64,000 nucleotides of DNA from Rhynchopus sp. YZ270_cl-10. Taxonomy: Eukaryota > Euglenozoa > Diplonemea > Diplonemida > Diplonemidae. Of this stretch, positions 10,408 through 21,397 are shown piece by piece. The first letter of the stretch is position 1. Each line of letters begins with the position of its first letter. The notes under the pieces are model-generated. The model did not search any database. It worked only from the letters and a program-made list of their open reading frames with translations, and had not been told where the DNA came from. Location: the NCBI GenBank assembly GCA_964035575.1, contig OZ037932.1, positions 806,001 through 870,000 of the forward strand, given 5' to 3'. The position numbers were made by a program, and so were the translations under genes.

Positions 10408-11355
10408 ACAAACGCAAAAAAAAAAAAAAAAAAGAAATCCCCCCTCGCGCAACAGAACTCGAAAGCGCGCCTGGGATCGCCAAACCTCCACGAAAACCCC
10501 TAAAACCGCAAAATCTCACCTGTTTTCAGAGTTCGGTGAGATACTGGGAACCACTGAAGAAGAACAAAAAAAAAACTTGTAAACAACTCACTTTAGGTCT
10601 GTTCTATTTCTTTTGTTGACAAGAATTTGGTATGCAAAAAAAGGGGAATATTTTAACAAAAAAAAAAAAGCAAAAACAAAAACTCTGAAAAAAGAGGGAG
10701 GAAGGTGCACGCATACTTCACTACCCCTCGCGACTGATTGCTACAACCAGAGGGAAGACAAAGAAAGCGTGTACCTTTGTTTGCCCTCCCACCAGAAGAA
10801 GTAAAAAGAGAGGGGGAAAAAATGCAAAAAAATAAAATAAAAAACTCACGTTGAAAACGTTGCCATTTGGGGGAAGGGGGGGGAAAAAGAGCGGAAATAT
10901 TCACCTTTTAAAATTATGCGGGGGTTTGAGTTTTGTTTGTGTAGCGTTGTTGCTTTGATAAATCCCCTGGGTAGCGTAGCTGTCAAACAGACGGTTCTTC
11001 ACTATTCCAGACGACTCAATTTTTAGATTTTTTTCTTCTATTCATTTTTTTGATTGGGGAATCAAAAAAAAGGGAATAAAAGGTTTGATGCAAAAACAAA
11101 TACTTCAAAGATAAAATGCGCCTCAAAAAAAAGGAAGCACACATCTCAGAAGCGCAAAGAAAAAAGAAGTAAAAACGAAGTAGAGAGAGGAAGAACCACA
11201 ACGTTGTGTTTTTCTTAGGACAAAAAAAAAATAATACTTTTTTTTTTTTTTGGTTAAAAACATGGTACACAGAAGATCTTAACTAAATGGCTAAAAGGTG
11301 GGGTCTTTTAGTTTTCCCCACAAAAATGCCCATTATCTTATCTTAGGGAATAGTA
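10408..11355. other. Gene-free AT-rich stretch
   Basis: It is A/T homopolymer-rich with short spurious frames. I see no gene. Confidence 0.5.
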
Positions 11356-11456
11356 TACCGTAAGCGTAACAATAGTGGACCGTAATAATGTTCCACGCTC
11401 CCCAAAACTGAAAAATGTTCCACACTTTTTACGGTCCACTATTTGTACGCTTACGG
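11356..11456. repeat. Foldback hairpin with TACCGTAAGCGTA ends
   Basis: The left arm starts TACCGTAAGCGTAACAATAG and continues TGGACCGTAA. It is repeated inverted at 11413-11456 with few differences. The arms are about 45 bp and the loop about 10 bp. Confidence 0.75.
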
Positions 11457-11579
11457 TATCTAAGATCTTAGTAAAAAAAAACCCACGTAACAGAGGGTTT
11501 TTTTTATATCTGAGGTAAGATCCTCTGTATAACATATCAGAAGAAAAAAGAGAAAAAAAGAAATAGTAACTCTGATAGG

Positions 11580-12353
11580 CAAGGATATCTCTAAATCCGT
11601 CCCTTTTTGGCCAAATTCCGAAATCCCAATCCAAAAAATTCCCTGTTTTTTTGGTATAGTTTTTGGGCTGTTTTTTGACTTTTTTGTGGGGGGGAAAAAA
11701 AATTTCCCGATATGTCGTCAGGGCTCTCGCCGGGGGTCATTTGGGGTCCCGAGCTTTCCCCCCGTAAAAGCGGTCGCTGCGCGCGCTTCACACGCGCGAC
11801 TCCCTGCCAGTGCAGGGAGGCGTGGCGCTTTCTCCCCTCTGATGCACAAAAGGCAGGTGGGGAGGGGTGAACCACAATCCGTAGTGTGTCAGCCTCATCA
11901 GTAACCTCGGTACATTTATGAAAGAAACGGCAGTCATGGCACCCAAAGGTTCCTGGCGAAGCCACGGTACGCAACATTTGAGATCTCCTCCGTCTTACAA
12001 CCCTCATAATTGAATGCGATTGACACGTCTTCTCCTTGTGCACAACCTCAAATGTCTCTGATGCTGGACGTTTGCCTGCAACTGACGCGAACATCCGCAC
12101 CCACAACTACAGCAACCGCCTGCAGAGCCAATTTTTTCCTCAAAAATCTGGGATTTTTTTTTTTTTCCTTTTCCCCTTTTTTCGCTTTATTTGATCGCGT
12201 TGATCGATCGCATCCCACAGGCGAAACTCTCTGGGGGTGGGGTGGAGTAGAATGTACCTGAAATTGCTGTAGGGGAAAACAGGGAATTTTTTTCAGGGAA
12301 TTTTTTTATTTTTCCGAAATCCCAATCCCAATCCAGAATTAGAAAAATCCCTG
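11580..12353. mobile_element. Non-autonomous hAT-like element, 8-bp TSD CTGATAGG
   Basis: The ends CAAGGATATCTCTAAATCCG (left) and CAGGGATTTTTCTAATTCTG (right, inverted) match at about 15 of 20 positions. The target duplication CTGATAGG is perfect at 11572-11579 and 12354-12361, the hAT-typical 8 bp. The interior holds one GCGTACCGTG half-module (11953-11975) and the GC-rich palindromic GCGCGCTTC cluster (11770-11806). It has no transposase. Its internal ATCCCAATCC repeats occur near both ends. Confidence 0.85.
11770..11806 (+). repeat. GC-rich palindromic cluster GCGGTCG...CGCGCG
   Basis: AAAGCGGTCGCTGCGCGCGC leads into TTCACACGCGCG and TCCCTGCC. A close relative lies at 14344-14380. It is a GC island in AT-rich DNA that can form a hairpin. 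Confidence 0.6.
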
Positions 12354-12576
12354 CTGATAGGTTTAAAAAAAAAAAAGGTTTTTTCGTTGCTTAATTACCC
12401 TGAAGGGGTGATTGGCGACCGTATCGGAGGAACTATTTCTCCTTTTAAGCTACGCTTGTAGGTATATAAAAAAAATGTGAAAGTTTACCGTGCAAACCCC
12501 CTTTGCGGACGCAGGCACTATAAAGAGTGAAAGGAAACGTTGGGAAGAGTTTCGCATTGTGTGTGTGTGTCCATAT

Positions 12577-12692
12577 ACCGTCGACCGAGAACAGTTAAGG
12601 AATGATAAATGTTCCTTAATTCTGAGCGTTTCTTAAGTTTATCGCTGTGATGGGACATTATCGTGCCTTAACTATTCCTCGGTTACGGTACT
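12577..12692. repeat. Foldback hairpin with TACCGT ends
   Basis: TACCGTCGACCGAGAACAGT at the left pairs with an inverted TACCGTAACCGAGGAATAGT at the right, followed by TAAGG on both. Arms are about 40 bp at roughly 75% identity. The terminal TACCGT is shared with the 11356-11456 hairpin. Confidence 0.65.
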
Positions 12693-13855
12693 ACAAGGCA
12701 CCTTTTAATACCAGCACTGTGACGATGCATTGAAAAAGATAGTTTCGTACTATGAACAAAGAAGAGAAACTACAAGGACGTTCTGCACAGATACATCCAA
12801 AAAAAATGTAAGTACTACACGACGCCACATGTCAGTGTGTTATGGTAAAAACGATGACATGTGTACAAAAATCCTTCCGTAAAGAACCAAGATAATTGTC
12901 TACTTTACTTAGTGAAATATACTGTAGGAATTTCGATAATGCAGACGAAAACATTAATACACAAAAGTGAGATAACATATAAAACACCCAAAAACCATTA
13001 CCACAACTCCCTTACTTTTAATGGCCCAAGGTGTTATATTTACCCGGCAGAAATATGCAAAACAGACCCCCGTTTCAGTAGAAAACAGGGTGTTTTGAAG
13101 CAGTTCGCCAACCAATTTTTTTTGTGTCAAAAAGAAGACGACTTAAAAAGAAGAAGACAAGAAGTTCAAAACAAAATCAGGTTTTTTGAAACCCCAAAAA
13201 AGGGGAGGGGGAGAGGGAGAAAAAAATTTCAAAGAGGAAAAAAGATTGATGCATCATTACAATAAGAAACATATCTTTTTCCGCCCCTTTGTCACAATAA
13301 AAAGATTTTCTTTTTTTTTTGGGGGGAAGAGAAAATCATGAAAGATGTGCCTCACACACACACACACCTATAAAAAAAAGGGTTACTTTTTCTTCACTAT
13401 AACCTACCTCGTAACCTCGGTAGGTTTCAATGAAGAAAAAGAAAAAGGGGAAAAAATGGGTTGACTTCTCTCATACCCAACACCCCAACTTTCCCATTTC
13501 TCGTTAACACCCGCTTTTTGAAAAAATGGGTATTAACGGGAATGGGTTGGGGGAGTTGGGTAGTAAAAGAGAAAAACCCCTTTTGAGGGAGGGGGAAAAA
13601 AAAGGCAAGTATACTCCCTCGTGGACATATCCAAACGTTGAGGGAAGAGTGCAATCATACAAGAAATTATTCTGTACAACTGCAAACTCTCTGTCAGTAC
13701 GCAAAAAATGATGCTAAGAAACGAGACATCTATCCCTTGAGTAGCGTCGACACACCGTTTCTCCACAATGGAAGAATTGGGGTGTTCCCGAACTCTTGGT
13801 TTGCAGCTCATGTGTATTTTATCTTTTTTTGTTTTTTGATTTTTTTTTTTTTTTT

Positions 13856-13908
13856 TGAAAACTTAATTTTGTATTAGCGTAGACATCCGAAGATGAACTC
13901 CACTATTT
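13856..13908 (-). repeat. Dispersed GTGTAGACA repeat, copy
   Basis: This is a near-consensus copy: TTGAAAACTT, TTGTATTAGCGTAGACATCC, GAAGATGAACTCCACTA. It is preceded on the plus strand by a T run, so on the minus strand it ends in an A run. Confidence 0.7.
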
Positions 13909-14303
13909 TTTTTTTTGAAACAATTTTGAAATAATTTGACAAAAAATTGTGACACCCACTTCACATATTTTCTTTTTCTTTCTCTTTTCAAACTTTTCAT
14001 CAACAAATCCCTCCAAAGACGTCCGTTCTATTCTCAATGCCACACCCATAAGAGCAAGGCCTAACTACAGACGACACAGTTTTTTTGTTTTTTGTTTTTT
14101 CGACAAATCACCTACCTAGTTAGCATCTGTACAACAAATGTCGCCTATAGTCTGAGTACTAATTTGAGAAAAGACCGCAACGTCATTCTGAACCTCAAGA
14201 AAGTAACACAAAACGCACCTCCAAGGTTTTAGTTTTTTTTTTTTCATAATTTGTTGTATTTGTATACAGGGTAGTAGCTTGAAAGGTGCACTTTTCAAAT
14301 GTT

Positions 14304-14858
14304 GCTGGTTTGCTGGTTTAGAAAAATTTTTCCCCGGTTGAAAGCGGTCGTCGCGCGCTTCGCGCGCGCCTCCCTGCCAACCGCAGAGTGGAGAGGCAAA
14401 GGGTAAATTTTGCGAGACAACAAAGAAAATGGAATATAATCCTGTGTTAACGGCGCTTGGTCTTGCACCTTACGTTCCACTAACCGTACAAAGCCAATAC
14501 GTCTTCCAGAAGCTGTTACAACGGTGGGTCATTTTGAAAAAATGGTCAACTTTTTGCAGCTTTGGTCAAGTTGCATTTGTGGCCGCAAAATGCAAGGGGG
14601 TTCCCTACGACATTGTAAACTCTATTTTTTGCGGAGCAAAAAAATAATATAAAGTGGCGCCGCAGGCGAAAAAAATTAGGTATAATGCAAAATATGCAGC
14701 TTTGTACACCACAGAGTCACTCAATGAACCCTTTTTAGGGGTTCGCTTACGTGTGAGTCTTTCTCTTCTGTGAGTAAGAAAGTGGCGCGGGGCGACGAAT
14801 AACTGAATCCCGAATCCCACTTTTTTTTTTTTATTTTCCCCCAAACCAGTAAACCAGC
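14304..14858. mobile_element. Candidate inverted-repeat element
   Basis: GCTGGTTTGCTGGTTTAG at 14304 matches GCTGGTTTACTGGTTTGG inverted at 14841-14858 (16 of 18). Inside are the GC-rich cluster (14344-14380) and a GCCTGCGGCGCC module (14630-14680) shared with other loci. No clear target duplication was found, so the boundaries are tentative. Confidence 0.45.
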
Positions 14859-15886
14859 TTGTTCTGGTTTTGAAACCAGCAAAAGTACCCAAGCTATTTC
14901 CCTGTTTGTATAGCTGTAATACAGCACCATCCGTAAACCCCGCTCCCTAAAGGGCAACCTGTTAGTGGGGGAATTTACAGACCGTTCTATAAAGACAAGC
15001 TAAGCAAGTATTTTGAAAACTTTTTTTTTTACCATTCCTTTTTATGGAACGGAGCATGCACGGTCCTGGAAGCTCCAAGAAAATGGAGTCGGCGGGCTTA
15101 ATAGGAAGTTGCCTTTCCTAAACGTGCACATAACTGGCAAAAAAGGGGAGGTGTCGTCACTCACCTATATCAGTGAAATACTATTGTTTACCAATGGTAC
15201 ACTCCAATATTGTTGCCCCCTTTTTTTGCTTGAAAAATTGTTGGAATAGTGTAGTTGCCACCTGTGCAAGCTCCACTGCTTTGCTGAATATACCTACATA
15301 CCTCCGTCATAACCCACTAAAGGTGGGAAGCCTAAGGGCTGTGGCTGTCCTCAAATGTTTTTTTTCCGAAAGCCTTTTTTTGTACGGAGGGGTGAGACGC
15401 AAATCGTCTTCAACCTGTGAACGCTCCAGTTGGGTTATCGAACCCTTGGAGTGGATAATACACAAATGATTAAGATAAAATTCTTTCGAAAGATTCAAAA
15501 AAAAAAAAAAAGAAAAAAAAGAAAACAAGGATTGAAATGTTGACTTGTGCAATACACATCAGAACGTTCAAAAATAAAGGCACAAATCGCATTTTTTTTT
15601 TTTTTTTTTTGCAAAAAAAAAAAAAGGGATGATTTGAATACGACAGCCCTCTCGTGACAGTGTACCTTGGTATATGACCGGTGTACCAGTGGAAAAAAAA
15701 AAGAAATATCGCGTAAGCCTTCACTTCACACCCTCCCCAAAAAAAAGAAAAGAAAAGAAAAAATTGAATAGGACCTCGCGCTACCACATCTAATAAAAAA
15801 GAGCCTCTCACAATCTGTTGTTCGCCTAATTTTGGCCCCATCACAATGAAGATAGGGTTAGCTGCAACAAAGCCAAAATAAAAAAA
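14859..15886. other. Gene-free stretch with a shortened SINE-like repeat
   Basis: No supportable gene. It contains a deleted copy of the GGAGTAGTGTAGTTGCC repeat (15236-15278) and a copy of the TTGAATAC/CTCTCGTGACAGTGTACC dispersed sequence (15632-15672). Confidence 0.5.
15236..15278 (-). repeat. SINE-like 67-nt repeat, internally deleted copy
   Basis: ATTGTTGGAATAGTGTAGTT followed by GCC and then directly TGTGCAAGCTCCACT. It lacks the central TCGGGTTGTGTTGCCACAG present in the other five copies. Confidence 0.55.
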
Positions 15887-16429
15887 AGGGTGAAAGTCAA
15901 ATGTATACACATATACACAGGGTTATAGTCAGATCTATACACTCATTGTATATACAATTGTCAATTGTACATACAATTGTATAGAAATTGTATAGATCTG
16001 ACTATTTGATGTACAATCCCAACTTTTTTTATAGTCAGATCTATACAATTTATGTACAATCCCAGTATACACTAGGTCGTACACAAATCCCTACCCATAG
16101 TGGAAAACAGTTTAGAGTACACCCACCCACCTACCCACCTACCCACACACACACACCCACCCCTACAGGACTATCAGTGCTCCCGCTAAGGAAAAAGCCG
16201 GTCATATATGACCGATAAATAGATAAATAAAAAAAGCCAAAAAAAGGCCCGGTCATATATGGCCGGTCATATATGACCGGGTTTGGGTGGTGGTCACGGG
16301 GGGGTCTAGGGGGTGGGGGTGGCGAAGCCACCCCTTCACCATAGTACTATGGAATACTATGGAAGGCTACTTGTGCGGTCCCTCATGCGTGCACAAGAAT
16401 TTGCAAAGGAAGCATGCAGCATGGCGAAA

Positions 16430-16560
16430 GAAAAAAGTAGCGTACCGTGCGCCTGCGGCGCAAGTTTGCAGCCACCCTTCCCATGACATAGTTTGGCAGT
16501 AAAAATGTGCAATTTTAAGCGCAATTTTAAGAAATGTTGCGTACCGTGGCTTCGCTTGGG
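16430..16560 (+). repeat. GC-rich dispersed module (GCGTACCGTG)
   Basis: This is the plus-strand counterpart of 10021-10160, with both GCGTACCGTG halves and the AATTTTAAGAAATGTTGC between them. Confidence 0.7.
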
Positions 16561-18157
16561 TCCCACGACCGCCGTTTCTTTTTTTGTAAATGTACTGAGG
16601 TTAGTGATAATTCGTGTACCACGTGTGCCTGGCACAAAAATAAATGAAGTGTCGACCTCCGAGGAATTCTCACATTCCGCCGGAGGCCCCCAACTTGAGC
16701 TAAGGTGGGCTCGACCGAGTTTGGCCGAGTTCCAGCGAAAAACCCCGAAACCTAAATAATGCCCTGGTGTTAAGCACTAGCAAAAAAAAAAACTGCAGGG
16801 TATATGGTATAATGTTGCGATAAATAAAAAATGGAAATTTTGAAAACAAATATGACCGACCACCCGGCCTTAGCGGGAGCACTGAGGACTATACATAAAA
16901 AATGGAAATTGGGTTTCGCACACCCGATTTTTCTCAGAAGTCAGTCACTGCTATTGCCATTTAACCCAGGGAGCATAGCTAGTGCAAGAAATTCGACTTT
17001 GGAAACCTTCCGGAAAGTCTGTCCTCTGCTTGCGGAGGACTAGACACAAGAAAATATTGCGTTCCCCCAGAAAACCAGCGCACATTTCACACTCCTTGTG
17101 GGTGGTCTTGTTGCCTTTTCGTCATAGTAATTTTGGCCCAGGCATGCTCTTGAAGCATGACAATTTAGTGTGTATGGGGCAGGGTGTTGTTTTGTTCTGA
17201 ATTCTCTTTGTTATAACATCTAAGTCAATTGCGGGTGGTGGTTTGTGTAGCGTGAGGCACTACTTACTTCCTGCGGCTGCTAAAGCGTTATTTCTTCGGA
17301 TTTAACAACGTACAGCGTAACATAGTGGATTCGCCTGGTCGACACAACCTTTGATAGATATGGGATAACCAACCCCCTTCGACCCCTCGTGGGTTCACTG
17401 AACAAGCCCTCGTGGTAGTTAAACGCGATTGACATTTACATTCCTAGAGATGAAAGAACAAGACAACACTTCTGTACCCGCGCATCAAAATTGTGGAAAA
17501 CTTTGCACCCCAAACACCCTCAACAACGCCCGCCAAAAGGCGCCCCTTGTTGCTGGGAGTTGTTCTCATGATACCTGCACAGCGGGCATTCCTCTGAGTC
17601 CAACGCATGTTTGGCCTGTCTGCGGCGTTGTACTTCAGGTGCACGAAGACAGGGTCTGGTGGTAAATTTTGCGTAGTGTCGCATTCCCTCATGTGTGGGT
17701 CACTCACACTTGGCGGTCATGTGCCACTGCGTGGGTCTGGGAATTTGGGTACCTGGGTACAGGATATTTGTTGTGAAAGACATCTTCCACCATGCATTGA
17801 GGAGGGTAAGACAGTGGTCGCATTTTACTTGAAATCATTACAACATTTAACTTCTCCACGGGGGTCTTGGGCCGTTCATTCGGTTATACCTTGACTAGCG
17901 GCAGAGGCCTTTTAGGACTCTATAACTCCGATATTCCCGAACGGAGGCACACTTTGTGTGTTACTACGACCTGGCAATTTCCAGCAGTAGGTTAAGTAAT
18001 GTTTTCTTGTGAATTGTTGGATCATTATCTCCTCAGTGCATGAATGCCCCACGCGACGGACACTTTTGTGTTTGTCAAGTGGACTGCCTGGTCACTTTTC
18101 AGTGACTGGCGGGTTGGCTGTGGTTGCTCTTTCACGACTTTTATCCTTGTATCCAGT

Positions 18158-18264
18158 GTACCTGGGTACCTGGGTACCTGGGTACCTGGGTACCTGGGTA
18201 CCTGGGTACCTGGGTACCTGGGTACCTGGGTACCTGGGTACCTGGGTACCTGGGTACCTGGGTA
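18158..18264. repeat. (TACCTGGG)n minisatellite, about 13 copies
   Basis: This is a perfect 8-bp unit containing the palindrome GGTACC. Both strands encode repetitive frames that I do not consider real. Confidence 0.95.
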
Positions 18265-18543
18265 TGGCGTGTACAATCTCCCTCGAGTGTACAATCCAAA
18301 AATTGTATAGATCTGACTTTTGTATGGTCAAATCTATAAAATTTGTGTACGACCTAGTGTATACTGGGATTGTACATAAATTGTATGGATCTGACTATAA
18401 AAAAAGTTGGGATTGTACATCAAATAGTCAGATCTATACAATTTCTATACAATTGTATGTACAATTGACAATTGTATATACAATGAGTGTATAGATCTGA
18501 CTATAACCCTGTGTATATGTGTATACATTTGACTTTCACCCTA

Positions 18544-18994
18544 AAAAAAAAGAACAATATTTTCCTTTATTTTTTTATCAGTTCGAATCCAAAGGAATGT
18601 CGCCGTACATTATTCCATCATTTTTTTTTAAATCAAAATTTTGTTTTCTGAACAATGCGCCTCGCTACAGACATATTTTTTTCTTGAAGGAATTAACAGC
18701 AATGAGCATTGCCCACGAAAGCGGCGTACCATTACTACAACGTGCAGCACATTCACATAGCACCATCTCACACGAACGCACCCAAAGCTAAATGTTAACT
18801 AAACCCCTGGACTATCCGCTGCTATTCCCTCGCCTGTACCTGTACGACGCAGACATTCGTTCTTCCCCCTCCCCTCCCCCTTAATCCTTTCCCTAATACA
18901 GAACACCAAAAACCAAAAAGATGTTGCAATTTAAGAATTTTGCAATACATTTTCATTTTGTGGTTCTGTATTGTAGCTCCCCCAGACATCATCC
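18544..18994. other. Intergenic, 3' of hypothetical gene
   Basis: AT-rich, no gene seen. Confidence 0.5.
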
Positions 18995-19435
18995 TCAAGG
19001 CAATAACGCTGATGCAAAATGGTCAGAGTACTGTACGGAGCTGTCGCTGTCCTCCTCCTCGAGACACTCCCCACGCCCCCCTCTCCGTCCACCCCCGCTG
19101 CTGGGCGAGGTCATGATCGATGAGTTTGCATCCCCACGGTCACGTCTTCTTCTGGCGCTCTTTGTGAGAGGGCTGTCCAGCCAGAATGGGTCGTAAGATG
19201 TGCTACCGAAGGTGTCATCTGCAGGATGCAGTGCAAATAGTGCACTACGTGGCACCGTTTTGCGCCACACCTTCCTCTTACGCCCCCCCTGCCGTACAGA
19301 GCTATCGTATTCACAGCTGCTCGTTGCATCATCCGACAGCACCTCACGCGGGGCAATATACGGTACCGCAGGGAGTTCCACTACGTGACACACCACATCG
19401 CATTCTTCGTCAGAGACGTGCATGATCAGACCCAT
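18995..19435 (-). CDS. Hypothetical 146-residue basic/acidic protein
   Basis: I do not recognise it. The frame starts at an ATG (19435), has GC-rich codons unlike the AT-rich flanks and ends at 18995. The first 35 residues look ordered (MGLIMHVSDEECDVVCHVV, then ELPAVPYIAPREVL), while the rest is charged: a basic RQGGRKRKVWRK segment, a second basic cluster KSARRRRDRGD, a Gly/Arg-rich GGGRRGGRGE, and an acidic EEEDSDSS tail. The two basic patches could act in nuclear import or nucleic-acid binding. It could be one exon of a larger gene, since a 3' GC-rich continuation is absent but 5' exons cannot be excluded. Confidence 0.6.
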   Translation of the reverse strand: MGLIMHVSDEECDVVCHVVELPAVPYIAPREVLSDDATSSCEYDSSVRQGGRKRKVWRKTVPRSALFALHPADDTFGSTSYDPFWLDSPLTKSARRRRDRGDANSSIMTSPSSGGGRRGGRGECLEEEDSDSSVQYSDHFASALLP

Positions 19436-21397
19436 TATTTGAGAAGAAGATAGAGGAAGAGAAAAGGAGAAAAACTGTGTAGGGAAATAAGGATAAAGTT
19501 GTATGAGTTTTTTTTTGTTGAAACTTGCTATTGTGTAGTTCTATGGAGAGGGTGTGTGTTTGAGAATGTGTGGGTTATCTCACTCCCTAACAGTCGGAAT
19601 ATGACCCACGGAGGGGTTTGATAACAGAATTATAATGGGGTAACACCTGAACGGAGTATAGTCCCCCCCTGATGTGTTTGATAACTAATAGGGGTAATTC
19701 TTGCACATCATATGACCCCAAAGGGGGGGGTTATATGTCTTGGGGAACACTAAGGCGAAATAACAAAATAGAGAGATCCTATTTTTTTTTTTCTTCTCTC
19801 ACTATTGAAAAAAGAAAAAGGGTAAGTTTCCTTCGTTGTTTTTTTTTTTTGGGGGGAATTTGTTTTTTTTTCCCCAAACGATTCAGATAGGGGCAGGTGG
19901 GAGTAACTTTATTTGTTTTGTTTTTTTCCACTGCCGGGGGCGGGGGGGCGGGGGGGGAAGCACCTAACACTAAGGTCTAAGGTGAAAAAAGAACTGCAAT
20001 AATAGGTTATATTCTGCATGCTAGACTCTCGACTTCTCGGATTTTTTTTTAAAAATTTTTTTTTTGCCATCATTCCTTCTTCCATTCATTCCTCCCTCAC
20101 CTTATCACATTCTCTTTGTTAAGGGCTATTTTTTTTTTCTCTTTTTTTCTGGAGCATCTCTCGCTTTACAAACCTGTTTTTTAATTTTGCTATTTTCCCT
20201 TTTTTTACCCCCAAAAAGCTCCTTTTTTCCCTTTATTTTTCAATCCTCTGCCCTTTCTGTAGAACCCCCTATTTTTATTTTTTTTGCAAAAAAATATATA
20301 AAAATACCAGGGGAGGGTGGGGGAACTACCTCAATATCCTATTTAATTGATCAACTGTCAACAAAAAAAAAAAAAAGAAAGTTTCACCTCTTCCTCTTTT
20401 GTTTTGGATTCGTCATTTCTCTCTCTTTTGTCTCTATTCTCAAATTGAATAGTGAATTTCAACAAAAAAAAAAGAGGGTGGTGGGGTATTAATTTGTGAC
20501 GTATACACTGATGGCTCGGGAATGAAAATGGCACAACAATTTTTTTTTACCCAAATCACGGCTATCTGGTTTTTTCGCTGTGCTAGGGCGAGGGTATGGG
20601 GGGGTTTTCCTAAACTTTTTCTTTTTACTCTTGTTTTTCCGTTTTTATTCTTTTTTTTTGCTTTTGAGAAATATTTGGCTGGGGGGGGGGTATTTTTTTG
20701 GTTCTTCCCGGTCCTGAATCTTTATTAGGAGGTAGGGAGTGGTGTGGGGGGGGGGGTTTTTTTTTTTGTGGAAACCAGCGAAGGAGTTTGTGAAGGCAGT
20801 GAAAAAAACGTCGTTTTGCAAAAATAAAAAAAATGCAACACACACATGAACAACTACATAAAAGGGAACGAGACCCTTCTTCCTCCCCTAACCAAAAAAA
20901 AAAAAAAATGGCGATCTCTTGCGTCCCTCCCCTCAAAAAAGAGAAACAAAAACAAAAAAAAAAAAAAACGGTGAAATATAATCCAAATCATCCCTTTTTA
21001 CTCTCCCTCCTTCAGGGTACTTAAGTTTTTTTTTAAAAAGAATCACACCTATTAAAGCGAAGTACTCAATTAGCTGCAAAATATCAACTCAGGATTGAAG
21101 ATAACAACAAAAGGCAAAGGGAGACATCTTACGATTTAGACAAAAAAATAACTCCGTTTTTTTTTTTTTCCGTTCTCTTTTTTTTCCCCTTCTAAAACCA
21201 AACACATAACACAAAAACATAGAGACTCAAATTTGCAACCCAAACGTTTTCCACTTTCCCCCTTTCCACCCCCTTTTTTTTTCCATTCTGAAAATATTTT
21301 TTGCTGGGAGGGGGTAAATCTAGAACTTATAATAAGTGACTTTTTTAAAAATGCAAAAAGATGCAAAAAGAGAAAAAAAAAACACACAAAAACTGAC
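19436..21397. other. Gene-free AT-rich stretch
   Basis: Long T and A runs and G/C-only tracts (for example 19930-19960 and 20740-20760). No gene is supported. Confidence 0.5.

Larger units (their letters stand above)
12362..14303. other. Gene-free accessory stretch
   Basis: No gene is supported. It contains a GACGCAGGCACTATA copy (12508-12522), a foldback (12577-12692), a truncated relative of the 7979 element (12821-12860), and a dispersed GTGTAGACA repeat (13856-13908). The plus-strand frame 12861-13265 is Lys/Asn-rich and probably spurious. Confidence 0.5.
15887..18543. mobile_element. 2.66-kb foldback element with 202-bp terminal inverted repeats
   Basis: The first 202 bases (15887-16088) reappear inverted at 18341-18543 with essentially one substitution, which implies a recent insertion. 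The ends read AGGGTGAAAGTCAAATGTAT and sit between A-rich flanks. Each terminal repeat is itself made of smaller inverted units (TATAGTCAGATCTATACA, ACAATTGT). The interior has CCGGTCATATATGACCGG palindromes (16198-16280), one full GCGTACCGTG module (16430-16560) and a TACCTGGG minisatellite (18158-18264). No intact transposase is visible; minus-strand frames near 17450-17700 show a CxxC-rich stretch that may be a very decayed zinc-binding end of a transposase, but this is weak. Confidence 0.85.

Noticed and set aside
12861-13265. 134-codon Lys/Asn-rich plus-strand frame
   Set aside because: AT-rich composition like the flanks, no domain, and unlike the GC-rich codons of every convincing gene here.
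15436-15450. GGGTTATCGAACCC as a possible tRNA B box (also near 57486)
   Set aside because: No cloverleaf could be formed around either site; the motif is part of a dispersed repeat.
17444-17707. Possible transposase zinc-binding tail inside the foldback element
   Set aside because: A CxxC-rich stretch is visible in one minus-strand frame but it is short and interrupted, too weak to call.
18009-18494. Frames with GTWVPGYL repeats
   Set aside because: Translation of the TACCTGGG minisatellite inside the foldback element.
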